Assembly (NCBI GenBank): GCA_014323675.1
Contig: JACONN010000006.1
Location: 558,001-622,000 of the forward strand
Reading direction: 5' to 3'
Origin: Hormoscilla sp. GM7CHS1pb
Lineage (GTDB): Bacteria; Cyanobacteriota; Cyanobacteriia; Cyanobacteriales; Desertifilaceae
Length of the DNA stretch: 64,000 bases
Shown: positions 17,349 through 24,790 of the stretch, one piece after another
Layout: each line of letters opens with the position of its first letter
Position numbering within the stretch: the first letter of the stretch is position 1
The notes under the pieces: model-generated
What the model saw: only the letters and a program-made list of their open reading frames with translations
Database searches by the model: none
Told to the model about the DNA's origin: nothing
Position numbers and translations under genes: made by a program

Positions 17349-17608
17349 GTAGAAGAATTGTCTTTGAATCCTCTGCCTTTGCAGAATTTAATGAATGGGC
17401 AAAAAACGACAAAAAAATATATCAAAAGATAGTTAACATTATCAAAGATATAGACAGATCGCCCTTTGAAGGTTTAGGGAAGCCGGAACCGCTTAAATAC
17501 GAACTTAGTGGCTATTGGTCAAGAAGAATAAACGATGAACATCGTTTAGTTTATCAAGTGAATGATTCGGAAGTCATCATAATTGCTTGTAAATACCATT
17601 ATATTTGA
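17345..17608 (+). CDS. Txe/YoeB family mRNA interferase toxin
   Basis: An 87-residue YoeB homologue: RRIVFESSAFAEFNEWAKND, then GKPEPLKYELSGYWSRRIND and EHRLVYQVNDSEVIIIACKYHY. The conserved E, R, H and C-terminal H/Y of the ribosome-dependent RNase active site are visible (SRRINDEHRLVY and KYHY). Start GTG 17345 overlaps the upstream antitoxin, a coupled arrangement. Length and ends are normal, so this is probably the one fully intact YoeB pair of the island. Confidence 0.9.
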   Translation: MSRRIVFESSAFAEFNEWAKNDKKIYQKIVNIIKDIDRSPFEGLGKPEPLKYELSGYWSRRINDEHRLVYQVNDSEVIIIACKYHYI

Positions 17609-17730
17609 TAAGGCGATCGCCCCGTCGCGATCGAGGAGGCGATGCTGCTGCTTCGCCACGGCTACATGCGATCGGGCGGGCGATCGGGGGGGCGATCGGG
17701 GGGCGATCGGGGAAAGGGGCGATCGCATCA

Positions 17731-17836
17731 AAAAATCAGGTGAAATAGAATACCAGTTGTAGCGGTACGGCATCGCTAGAAGTTTCGGTTTCGATGAAAA
17801 TGTCAAATAGGCCGTACACCGGTCCCATGCGATCGC
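17731..17836 (+). repeat. Island repeat type B, copy 5 (empty site)
   Basis: Complete type B unit with uninterrupted AGAAGTTTCGG; the junction used in copies 3, 4 and 7 is between 17784 and 17785. Confidence 0.85.
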
Positions 17837-17875
17837 ACTTTCATCGGGAATGCGATCGCACTTTCGTCGGGAATG

Positions 17876-17985
17876 CGATCGCTCATAAACAGCCGGTGTA
17901 CGGCGACAGGAAAATTTGCAATCAACCGATAATTTTCTGATGCCGTACACCTGCCGGTGTCTTACAGGGTGTAAGGGCTCAAAAG
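17876..17985 (+). repeat. Island repeat type C, copy 3
   Basis: Same ends and GGGTGTAAGGGC tail as copies 1 and 2; completes a B-C composite with copy 5. Confidence 0.8.
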
Positions 17986-18093
17986 GGGCGATGCTGCTGC
18001 GCAGCCGCTACGCGATCGGGGGCGTGAAGGGGCGGACGGTGTAGTAGAATAAATAAAGAAAAGGGATAGTCAAATATATCCGGAGAGTCACCA

Positions 18094-18305
18094 ATGACCA
18101 GATTACTAGAAGAAGCGATCGCGGCCATGTCTGGGCTACCACCAGAAGAACATTCCGGCGATCGCGATCCTAATTTTAGAAGAAATTGCATCAGAAAAGC
18201 GGTGGAGTGAAGGCCTTTGCCAATTCCCAACTGCAACTCGCGCAACTAGCAGATGTTGCATTAGCAGAGTTCAAACAAGGCAAAACCAAAGCATTACAAT
18301 TTTAG
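18094..18305 (+). pseudogene. Antitoxin of a RelE/ParE-like module, frameshifted
   Basis: Begins MTRLLEEAIAAMSGLPPEEH, the usual start of small helical antitoxins in cyanobacteria. Then two frame changes separate the expected continuation: AILILEEIASEKRWSE in one frame and AFANSQLQLAQLADVALAEF in the next, ending at TAG 18303-18305, 7 bp before the toxin. As read, the product stops after 38 residues and lacks the toxin-binding end. Confidence 0.75.
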
Positions 18306-18312
18306 ATTACCA

Positions 18313-18582
18313 ATGATTTCTCAAACAACATCAAAATTTTGGGAATGTTTTGAGCGACTTCCTCCAGAGATCCAAGAAGCAGCGCCAAAAGCATATCAGC
18401 AGTGGCAAAAAGACCCCTATCATAATAGTCTGAAATTTAAGCATGTTCATCCCACACTACCGATTTATTCAGTCAGAGTTGCTTTAGGGTGGCGGGCGGT
18501 TGGCCTTAAAGAAGAAAACTGCATGATTTTGTTTTGGATAGGTTCCCACGCTGATTATGATAAGCTTATCTCGCAATTATAA
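18313..18582 (+). CDS. RelE/ParE-superfamily toxin
   Basis: An 89-residue protein (FWECFERLPPEIQEAAPKAY, SLKFKHVHPTLPIYSVRVAL, ILFWIGSHADYDKLIS) with the alpha-beta layout of RelE/ParE toxins: two N-terminal helices, then strands with a basic VRVALGWRAVG stretch and a conserved GSHADYD end. It is intact while its upstream antitoxin is frameshifted. Such toxins either cleave ribosome-bound mRNA or poison gyrase; the sequence does not decide. Confidence 0.82.
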   Translation: MISQTTSKFWECFERLPPEIQEAAPKAYQQWQKDPYHNSLKFKHVHPTLPIYSVRVALGWRAVGLKEENCMILFWIGSHADYDKLISQL

Positions 18583-18682
18583 AGCACGACAAATAAAAGC
18601 GATCGCGCCACCACAGAGTCTCGGTGCAGGGGGCGATGCTGCTGGGCAGCCGCTACGGGAACGGGAGGGCGTTCCGGTGGCC

Positions 18683-18787
18683 AAAAATCAGGTAGAATAG
18701 AATACCGGTTGTAGCGGTACGGCATCGCTAGAAGTTTCGGGGAGGATGAAAATGTCAAATAGGCAGTACACCGGGAAAATGCGATCG
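18683..18787 (+). repeat. Island repeat type B, copy 6 (empty site)
   Basis: Complete left side; uninterrupted GAAGTTTCGG with the junction between 18736 and 18737; right end CAGTACACCGGG. Three tandem GGGCGTAAG units follow to about 18835. Confidence 0.85.
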
Positions 18788-18912
18788 GGGATGCGTAAGG
18801 GCGGGCGTAAGGGCGGGCGTAAGGGTGGGCGTAAGGGCTAAATGATTTGTATGAGCAGTTCAATTAAAGCTATAATATAAAAGTCAAGTCTACCCCATGA
18901 GGAGAGAAAGTC

Positions 18913-19344
18913 ATGACAGATGACGAAATAAAACAGCTAGTTGGGTCTAACGCACAAGCGATCCAGGCATTGAGCCGAGATATTTCTCGCCTAGTGGAGA
19001 CTCAACAGGAAGCAGCAAAAGAACGGGAGGAACTCCGACAACTGATAAAGAGTACCATTCGTAGCATCGAGGCATATGCTGACAGTGCCGCAGACGAGCG
19101 ACTGGAACTTCAGCAACTAATTGAGGCAAATGCGCGTGCGATTCAGGCATATGCTGACAGTTCGACGGCAGATAGAGCACAAATAAAAGAAGCAATTATG
19201 ATGTTAACAAACGTACAGCAAAGGATGGCTAACATGCTGGAAAATTTAGATGAAGATCGTACCACAATTCTCAGAAAGCTGATGGCAATAGAAAGCAAGC
19301 TCGATCTGGTTTTAGAGAACCAGGAGGGCGAAAGCAATTCCTAA
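18913..19344 (+). CDS. Coiled-coil protein of unknown function
   Basis: A 143-residue, almost fully helical protein with repeated ANAQAIQALSRDI / ANARAIQAYADSS motifs and a C-terminal heptad region (MANMLENLDEDRTTILRKL). A good ribosome site (GAGGAGAG) lies 7 bases upstream. There is no signal peptide or membrane segment. Proteins of this type, with variable numbers of such repeats, are common in cyanobacteria and have no known function. It stands alone between two repeats in the TA island. Confidence 0.7.
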   Translation: MTDDEIKQLVGSNAQAIQALSRDISRLVETQQEAAKEREELRQLIKSTIRSIEAYADSAADERLELQQLIEANARAIQAYADSSTADRAQIKEAIMMLTNVQQRMANMLENLDEDRTTILRKLMAIESKLDLVLENQEGESNS

Positions 19345-19769
19345 CACCAAAAGCGCTGAAAAATTATCAATTATCAGTTATCAGTTCATATCAACCCACA
19401 ATTCGCTCTGTCGCGCCCCTACCGGTGCAGTATCGGGGTGGGGTGGGGGTTCGGTGTCAGCGGGCGTGAGGGGAAAGGCGATCGGGAGGCGATCGGGGAG
19501 GGGGCGATCGGGCCGTTGTGGTTGTCGGTTACGACCAGTTGAAGTGACTTTTCCCACCGTTGGTTCGTGGAAATTCCGCGCTCGTCTCCTACTGCATTCT
19601 AGACTTCCCGAATGTTGTCTGTCAAGGGCCACTCTCTAGACTATAACAGAAAGGAGCGCTTACCTGTTGCCGGGAAGTTTGCTATAATCAGGAGAAGGTC
19701 TCGCTATTGAACAGCACGATCGGGAGATCGCCAATCGTTTTCATGTAGTATAAGGAGAAAATCACCATA

Positions 19770-19997
19770 ACGCAACTAGAATCCGTCAACATTTTCCGCC
19801 GAATTTTAGAACTCATCGCAGCCGACCGCTATCGCCAAGGTCATATTGGAGCTGGGGAAGTCCGGCGAATGCTCAATTTTTCTTCTCCTTGGGAAACATA
19901 CGAATTTCTTAAGCGAGAAAAAGCCTACTTGCCATATACTGAAGAGGATTTAGAGCAAGATTCCCAAGCGATTAGCAACCTTTTAGCCACGGAATGA
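19770..19997 (+). pseudogene. UPF0175 antitoxin, start codon deleted
   Basis: Identical in frame to the antitoxin at 12939 from TQLESVN onward, but the first codons including ATG are deleted (the leader runs into ACGCAACTAG). It differs at a few bases (for example SPWET for SRWET). No in-frame start with a ribosome site is visible, so it is probably not made. Confidence 0.8.
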
Positions 19998-20432
19998 TTA
20001 TTATATCCAACACTTCCCCTATCAACCACTTGATTCTGATGGGTGTATCTCACTTTCGCACGGGGGCTGCGCCATACCTGGATCGGGACTCCACCTGATT
20101 GCAGTCTGTCAGTCACCCAAGAGATGCGATCGTTAATTTGCTCGAACAAGAGAGAACGTACACAATCCTGCTAGCCGATCGCGCACTGCGTAGCGTAGGG
20201 TTCCCGGAGCGTGCAGCCATAGAACTCCATGCCGACTTGCTTCTACTAGACGACATGAAAGCCCGGCGCATTACAACAGACAGAGGCTTGGTTATTACAG
20301 GGATCCTCGGAATTATCGATCGGGCAGCAACTATGAAGCTGCGACCTACCTGCTGCCGTTCAAAGCCTTCAAAACACATCTTTTTGGGCATCTGAGCGTT
20401 TGTTTGAAAGGTTGTTAGATAAACACGCCTAA
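19994..20432 (+). pseudogene. DUF3368 PIN toxin, second copy, deleted and frameshifted
   Basis: Starts as MIIISNTSPINHLILM, then 36 bases of unrelated repeat sequence replace the region that in copy A carries the 22-nt element. The C-terminal half (from QSVSHPRDAIVNLLEQER) is open and still contains the 42-nt in-frame insertion at 20179-20220. A one-base loss near 20341 alters the end (KLRPTCCRS). A relic. Confidence 0.8.
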
Positions 20433-20505
20433 ACCCGCATTCCCCTCCCCCAATTATCGCATAAAACATCGTAGCAAAGCTTATTCTTGACAAGAGGAAT
20501 AGAAG

Positions 20506-20706
20506 ATGATCTCACTACATCCAGAGTTTTTAAGCAAGAATGGTAAGAAAGAATTTGCGGTCTTGCCATACGAGGAATTCGTCCGTATAGAAGAGTTGCT
20601 TGCAGATATCGAATACCTTAGAGATCTGCGAGAAGCTAAACAGTCAGAAGCTCAATTGCCAACGGTTACATTAGAAGAGGTAAAGCGGCGGTTAGGACGG
20701 TCGTAA
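20506..20706 (+). CDS. Solitary Phd/RelB-like antitoxin
   Basis: A 66-residue protein (MISLHPEFLSKNGKKEFAVL, PYEEFVRIEELLADIEYLRD) of the type II antitoxin group that normally precedes a RelE toxin. The C-terminal SEAQLPTVTLEEVKRRLG fits this group. It has a ribosome site (GAGGAAT) upstream. No toxin follows: a type B repeat with an IS1-family insertion starts 14 bp after the stop, so the toxin may have been lost or the gene acts as a solitary antitoxin. Confidence 0.78.
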   Translation: MISLHPEFLSKNGKKEFAVLPYEEFVRIEELLADIEYLRDLREAKQSEAQLPTVTLEEVKRRLGRS

Positions 20707-20943
20707 TGGCCTCCGTGGCCAAAAATCAGGTAGAATAGAATACGGGTGGTAGTGGTACGGCATCAGAAAAGGGTAGTGATAAATATGTAGTGATATAACA
20801 TTTTATCCCTCTATTAATCCTTGCTTTTCAAAGGGATAATATAACATTTTTCATTACCATTGATAAGTTTAATTTATCAAAAATATCAGAGATAATCATG
20901 TATAATTAGTTGTCACAATGCTATATTGTTATTGGTAAAAACA

Positions 20944-21757
20944 ATGTCTAAATTTATGAACACATCATCAGATTTATGCTTGCGACCTTCTTGTCCCCAC
21001 TGTCAAAGTGAGCGAACAGTAAAAAACGGTAGGGGCGAAGCATTCGGGGCTAAAAATTTCGTCTCCGTTGCCGTCATTTTGCCCGAAGGCTTCGCCCCTC
21101 CATAACAAAAAGCAAAAACATAAGTGTAAAGACTGTGGCAGGCAATTTGTTGAAAACCCTACCAATAAAACGATATCATCAGAAACAAAAAAGAAAATAG
21201 ATGGCCTTTTACTTGAGAGAATTTCTTGAGCTGGAATTGCACGTCAAGTTGGAGTTTCCAAAACTTTGCTCCAAGATTATGTTAATAAAAAATCTGCGGA
21301 AACTCCGCGTGAGATAAAGGTTTTAGACAAGCCAAAAGGGAAAATGACTATTGAATGTGATGAAATGTGGTCTTTTGTGGAGAATAAAGAAAATAAGCAA
21401 TGGATTTGGTTAGCGTTAGATACAAAAACTAGAGAAATAGTTGGAGTTTATGTGGGCGCTCGCAGTCGGGAATCGGCAAAAAAATTGTGGAAATCTTTAC
21501 CTCCTGTTTATCGGCAATGTGCAGTTTTTTACACAGATTTTTGGGAAGCTTATAACACAGTAATCCCCAAAAAACGTCATAAACCAGTAGGTAAAGAAAC
21601 TGGAAAAACTAATCATATTGAAAGGCTAAACAACACATTAAGACAAAGAATTAGTCGTTTGGTTCGTAAAACATTATCATTCTCCAAGAAACTAGAAAAT
21701 CACATCGGAGCTATTTGGTATTTTGTACATTATTACAACAAATGTTTATCGGGATAG
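20944..21757 (+). pseudogene. IS1-family transposase, interrupted by a 70-bp palindrome and a stop
   Basis: The N-terminal zinc-binding part (CPHCQSERTVKNG ... HKCKDCGRQFVENP) is split by the insertion at 21031-21100. Removing it rejoins KNG to HNKKQKHKCKDC. The helix-turn-helix region has an in-frame TGA (ERIS, stop, AGIARQVGVS; about 21227). The DDE domain is complete: Asp in ECDEMW, Asp in YTDFWEAY and Glu in NHIERLNNTL, followed by RQRISRLVRKTLSFSKK. The 163-residue C-terminal fragment alone from ATG 21266 lacks the DNA-binding part, so the element is probably immobile without help. Confidence 0.92.
21031..21100 (+). repeat. 70-bp palindromic element inside the transposase gene
   Basis: Inverted ends AGGGGCGAAGCATTCGGG and CCCGAAGGCTTCGCCCCT. 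Exact removal restores the transposase frame. A relative is nested at 39558-39627. Confidence 0.85.
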
Positions 21758-22119
21758 ATAATGCATCACTACATATTTATCACCACCCAGAAAAGTTATG
21801 GCTGCGCCACGCTGCGCGAACGGTGGAGATGAAAATGTCAAATAGGCAGTACACCGGTCCCATGCGATTGCGCAGCGCGCACGCGGCACTCAGCGAACGG
21901 GGAGGCGATCGGGGGGCGGGCGTAAGGGTGGGCGTGAGGGGTGGGCGTGAGGGGGTGCGATACTACAAACCAAAAAGGTCTTTCATTAAAATGCTTCCGA
22001 TGCGATCGCGAAGCAATTGCTTTTCATCGCTGATGGAATCTTTGCTATAATTAATCGGTATAGCGCCTACCGCCCCTGGATAAGGCTAAGGATTAACAAA
22101 TGTAGTGAAGAGGAACCCT

Positions 22120-22406
22120 ATGTCTGTGACCGCCAAGAGTAAAAAAACCAAAATCGAGCTGGAAATTAGCTCCGAACGCAAGGAAATGCTGGAAAAAGCA
22201 GCCGCCATGACGGAACTGAGCCTCAACGACTATGTGGTTCACTATGCCTTGGTTGCCGCTCAGGAGCATATAGCCTCCCATGGGAAAATGGTTTTAGCCG
22301 ATCGCGATCGTGAAGTATTTATGGCAGCGCTTATTACCCGCCCGAACCCAATGAAGCATTGAAAGCCGCCATCAAAAAGCATCAGGAAAAATACGGAAAC
22401 TGGTAG
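22120..22406 (+). pseudogene. TacA-type (DUF1778) antitoxin, C-terminal frameshift
   Basis: Ribbon-helix-helix antitoxin: KKTKIELEISSERKEMLEKA, AAMTELSLNDYVVHYALVAA and ADRDREVFMAALI. The usual end NPPEPNEALKAAIKKHQEKYGNW is present but in another frame; one extra A after ATT (near 22335) would join it. As read, the protein ends RPNPMKH at 22362 and loses the tail that neutralises the toxin. ATG 22120 fits the family start. It lies 7 bp before its GNAT toxin gene. Confidence 0.85.
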
Positions 22407-22497
22407 CTGGCAATGGAATGGACTTTTGTGACGATCGATGGCAGCGCCAAAAGGGATAATTTTGACTGCGGGGTTACAGAGCTAAATGACTACCTGA

Positions 22498-22519
22498 TCG
22501 CGCAGCGTGGCGCAGCCAT
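22498..22519 (-). repeat. Mini-element, 22 nt, first copy in tacT-like gene
   Basis: Reverse orientation of the 3890 element. Removal joins CTG A to AG AAA TAC (L-K-K-Y). Confidence 0.9.
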
Positions 22520-22759
22520 AGAAATACGCGAGGCAAAACCATAACAAAGGAATTGCCAAAACCTTTGTAGCGCTTTCAGCAGATGAAAACCGTGAGGTGA
22601 TTGGCTATTATTCGGTCAGCATGGACAAGATAGAATTTCAGTCCCTGCCCGAAGGGCACAGGAGAGGATTGCCTCGCTATCCAGTTCCAGCAATGCTGGT
22701 AGGGAAACTGGCAGTAGATCGAGGTATGCAAGGGAGAGGACTGGGAAGGGAATTGCTGA

Positions 22760-22781
22760 TCGCGCAGCGTGGCGCAGCCAT
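22760..22781 (-). repeat. Mini-element, 22 nt, second copy in tacT-like gene
   Basis: Same sequence and orientation as the first. Frame restoration needs removal of 23 nt, that is, the element plus one flanking base. Confidence 0.85.
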
Positions 22782-23104
22782 TGGATTGCTTTCGCAAAGC
22801 AATTCGCCTATCATCGGAGGTGGGCATATTTGCGGTGAGAGTTGATGCTGTGAACGAGCAAGCAAAGTTATTTTATCTAAAATACGGGTTTATTCCTTTG
22901 GAGAATGGCGGGCTTTCGCTATTTATTCCGATCGCGACGAAAGGAATTGCTCTAGAATCTTTGCCAACCTAAAAAGACAGGTCTATTGGTGGCAGATCCG
23001 GAGCCACTACATCTCAATTGTATTGGTGAGGTTGGCTCCCGTTGCAATATACCTGAGGTTAGAGTTAGGGGTTAGGGGGGATCCAAGCTTTGTTTGATGC
23101 GCCC

Positions 23105-23169
23105 AATATCGGTTGTAAAGGCACGGCATACCAGAGGTTATGGCTGCACGCTCCCGGAGCGTGCAGCCA
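23105..23169 (+). repeat. Island repeat type B, partial copy 8, with a 31-nt mini-element
   Basis: ATCGGTTGTAAAGGCACGGC and CCAGAGGTT match the left half of type B. At the usual central site sits a perfect 31-nt palindrome (23139-23169), arms ATGGCTGCACGCTCC and its complement around one C. The right half of type B is missing. Confidence 0.75.
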
Positions 23170-23189
23170 TAGCCCAGGGTAATGCCTGC

Positions 23190-23430
23190 GGATATGCTGA
23201 CGTCGGACGGTGATAGTTGGAAGCCACGGCCATGAGTATCCCTAATAAACCCTTAGAGGTATGTTTGACCGTCAATAGGCGGGTAAGGGGTGAAAAGAAG
23301 GGTGAAATCCCTAGTAAACCTACCTATGACAAAGGGCCAACTACACACAAGTAGCCTGGTGCGGTGAAAGTCGCAAGCACGGTTCCGATTTTTCTAGGGA
23401 GGGTTGAGAAGCGATTTCCACCTCGTACCC
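23190..23430 (+). ncRNA. Group II intron 3' remnant (domains V and VI)
   Basis: At 23356-23387 the sequence TGGTGCGGTGAAAGTCGCAA followed by GCACGGTTCC is a group II intron domain V hairpin (GGTGCGGT-GAAA-loop type with the AGTCGC core). It is followed by a domain VI-like helix (GGGAGGGTTGAGAAGCGATT) and a 3' end resembling CTCGTACCCCGAC. Upstream AATCCCTAGTAAACCTACCT also resembles bacterial group II intron RNA. No reverse transcriptase reading frame is present and the 5' end is not found, so this is a truncated intron. It abuts the next gene's 3' end. Confidence 0.7.
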
Positions 23431-23437
23431 CGACCTC

Positions 23438-24764
23438 TCATACGATCGAACTTTCCAGATCAGTTTGCAAATCTTGGGTCAGGCGATCGACAGCTTGACG
23501 GCGATTAGATTTATAATCAGGGTAGCGGTCTGAAACTGAAATAGTTTCTCCTACTCTCATCTGTACCCGCTGCTTGCCCAAATAGGGACGTTTGCTAGCA
23601 TTGCCACCCTTAATCCAAGTTACCACCTTCCAGAGAATTAACAGGGTCTCGCCATTCGCGCAGCGAACGGCGACCCAGTTAGCTAACCCTAATTCTACAG
23701 GACAGAGATCTTCGCTATCTTCCCGATAAATTCGGTTCCAACCCGCCTGTTCTAAGCGACGGCAACGATCGATCGCATTCCCTTTAGGTTTGATATCAAA
23801 ATACTCCTCACAGACCCGGAGTGCGGTATCCAGCAGCGCCTGCAACCTGGCTGCCATTTTAGCGTTGGGGTCTTCTAGAGATGGAGTAGGAGTTGGCTGT
23901 TGATGATAGAACTGATTGTAAAACTTTTCCATCAAAGATAGCAATTCTTCTCCCGCCCGGAACAGCCTCAGATAAAGCGCGCTCGTGGATGCTTCGTCTT
24001 GGCCGATCGCCTGCTGGGGTAAACCCAAATCTGCTTCTACTTCACTCAAGAGTTTCTCTAACTCTAGCCAAGGGGGAGTAAGATAACTGTATTGAATGCT
24101 CACAGGCACGATGACCACCTGCTGGTCGCGTCCAGCGGCCTGCAAATCTTCCACGCACCAGAAACCAATTTGAGCCACTCCTGGTTCCAGGGGACTGACA
24201 ATTTCGCTATGATCGTTAGTGCCCCCCTCTGGCGCTATGGCGATCGGGAACTGACCATTGGTCATCAGGTTGCGGGCCGATCGCAAACCCTGTCTATCTA
24301 ACTTGCCCCGCTGCATAGAACTGCCCCCCAACCGGGAAAACATCCAGCTAGCAAAGTCACCTGCCCAGACAGGAATGCCCCGATCGTAGATAAAGTGGCT
24401 GTGAACGGGGTATTTTAATGTCAATCCCCGTATCCCTCACGGGAGCGCAGCCATATCCCTCACGGGAGCGCAGCCATTCTTTTGCCGCCTGGGGCATCGC
24501 CTGCCACAGCAGATGGGCCAGACAAAAAGCGTCATTAGGACTATTAGGATGGCGAAAAGCGATCAGAAAGCGAGTTTGTCCCAGATCGAACTGACGATAG
24601 AGGTCTGCTAGCACCTCCACATTCTCCGTCTCGATCTGGGCGATCGCGATCCTATACTTAAGCCACCAGGGCAGCAACCATTGGGTCACTCTCAGGACTG
24701 TAGGATTAAAAGCTGGGGGAATAAACTCTAAAGCTGGTTGAACTTGATTTATTAATGAAGGCAT
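23438..24764 (-). pseudogene. PlsC-like acyltransferase, split by a tandem mini-element
   Basis: The N-terminal part (24764-24357) ends in element-encoded residues (EWLRSREGYGCAP). The HX4-5D acyltransferase motif is there as FRHPNSPND. After removing 46 nt at 24432-24477 the frame rejoins as QAAKERGLTLKYPVHSHFIY and continues with GGSSMQRGKLDRQGLRSARN and IAIAPEGGTND (glycerol-phosphate binding region). Toward the C-terminus LGLANWVA is followed by VRCANGETLLILWKVVTW; about 30-40 residues usual in such proteins seem missing at a GCGC-rich scar (23650-23667). The larger 328-codon part alone lacks the catalytic His, so the protein is likely inactive. Substrate unknown. Confidence 0.82.
24432..24477 (-). 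repeat. Tandem pair of 23-nt mini-elements
   Basis: Two head-to-tail copies (minus-strand ATGGCTGCGC ... GAGGGAT), right flank ACGG. Total 46 nt, a frameshift in the acyltransferase gene. Confidence 0.9.
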
Positions 24765-24790
24765 AGTGATGGTTCTCGATTGTTAATTGT

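Larger units (their letters stand above)
19506..20450 (+). repeat. Segmental duplication, copy B
   Basis: Nearly the same sequence as 12672-13740, with three deletions or replacements: the antitoxin start, the middle of the PIN gene (replaced by a piece starting GGGTGTATCTCACTTTCGCA) and a 9-base gap before CAGTCTGTC. No other gene is in it. Confidence 0.85.
20772..21787 (+). mobile_element. IS1-family insertion sequence with 8-bp target duplication
   Basis: Ends GGTAGTGATAAATATGTAGT (left) and the inverted GGTGGTGATAAATATGTAGT (right) match at all but one of 23 positions. CAGAAAAG flanks both sides (20764-20771 and 21788-21795), an 8-bp target duplication as usual for IS1. Length 1016 bp including a 70-bp secondary insertion; without it about 946 bp. 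It carries one transposase gene, which is broken. Confidence 0.93.
20721..21865 (+). repeat. Island repeat type B, copy 7, split by an IS element
   Basis: Left half 20721-20771, right half 21788-21865. The right half also has a 22-nt mini-element (21798-21819) at the usual central site, right flank ACGG. Together the halves rebuild one type B copy. Confidence 0.85.
22413..22972 (+). pseudogene. TacT-type GNAT toxin with two mini-element insertions
   Basis: Begins MEWTFVTIDGSAKRDNFDCG and reads VTELNDYL, the family start. The first insertion (22498-22519) shifts the frame; without it LNDYLKKYARQNHNKGIAKT follows. The acetyl-CoA loop region is VGKLAVDRGMQGRGLGRELL. The second insertion (22760-22781) breaks it again; removing 23 nt gives ELLMDCFRKAIRLSSEVGIF and then VNEQAKLFYLKYGFIPL. 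TacT toxins acetylate aminoacyl-tRNA and pair with DUF1778 antitoxins. Both partners are damaged here. Confidence 0.88.

Noticed and set aside
12538..18787. CRISPR array made by the type B/C repeats
   Set aside because: Units are 100-130 bp with irregular spacing of hundreds of bases and genes between them; no short regular spacers and no cas genes.
12538..22972. Integron attC sites in the TA array
   Set aside because: I looked for GTTRRRY/RYYYAAC cores in type B and C ends and did not find them (GGTTGTAG does not fit), and there is no integrase in the window.
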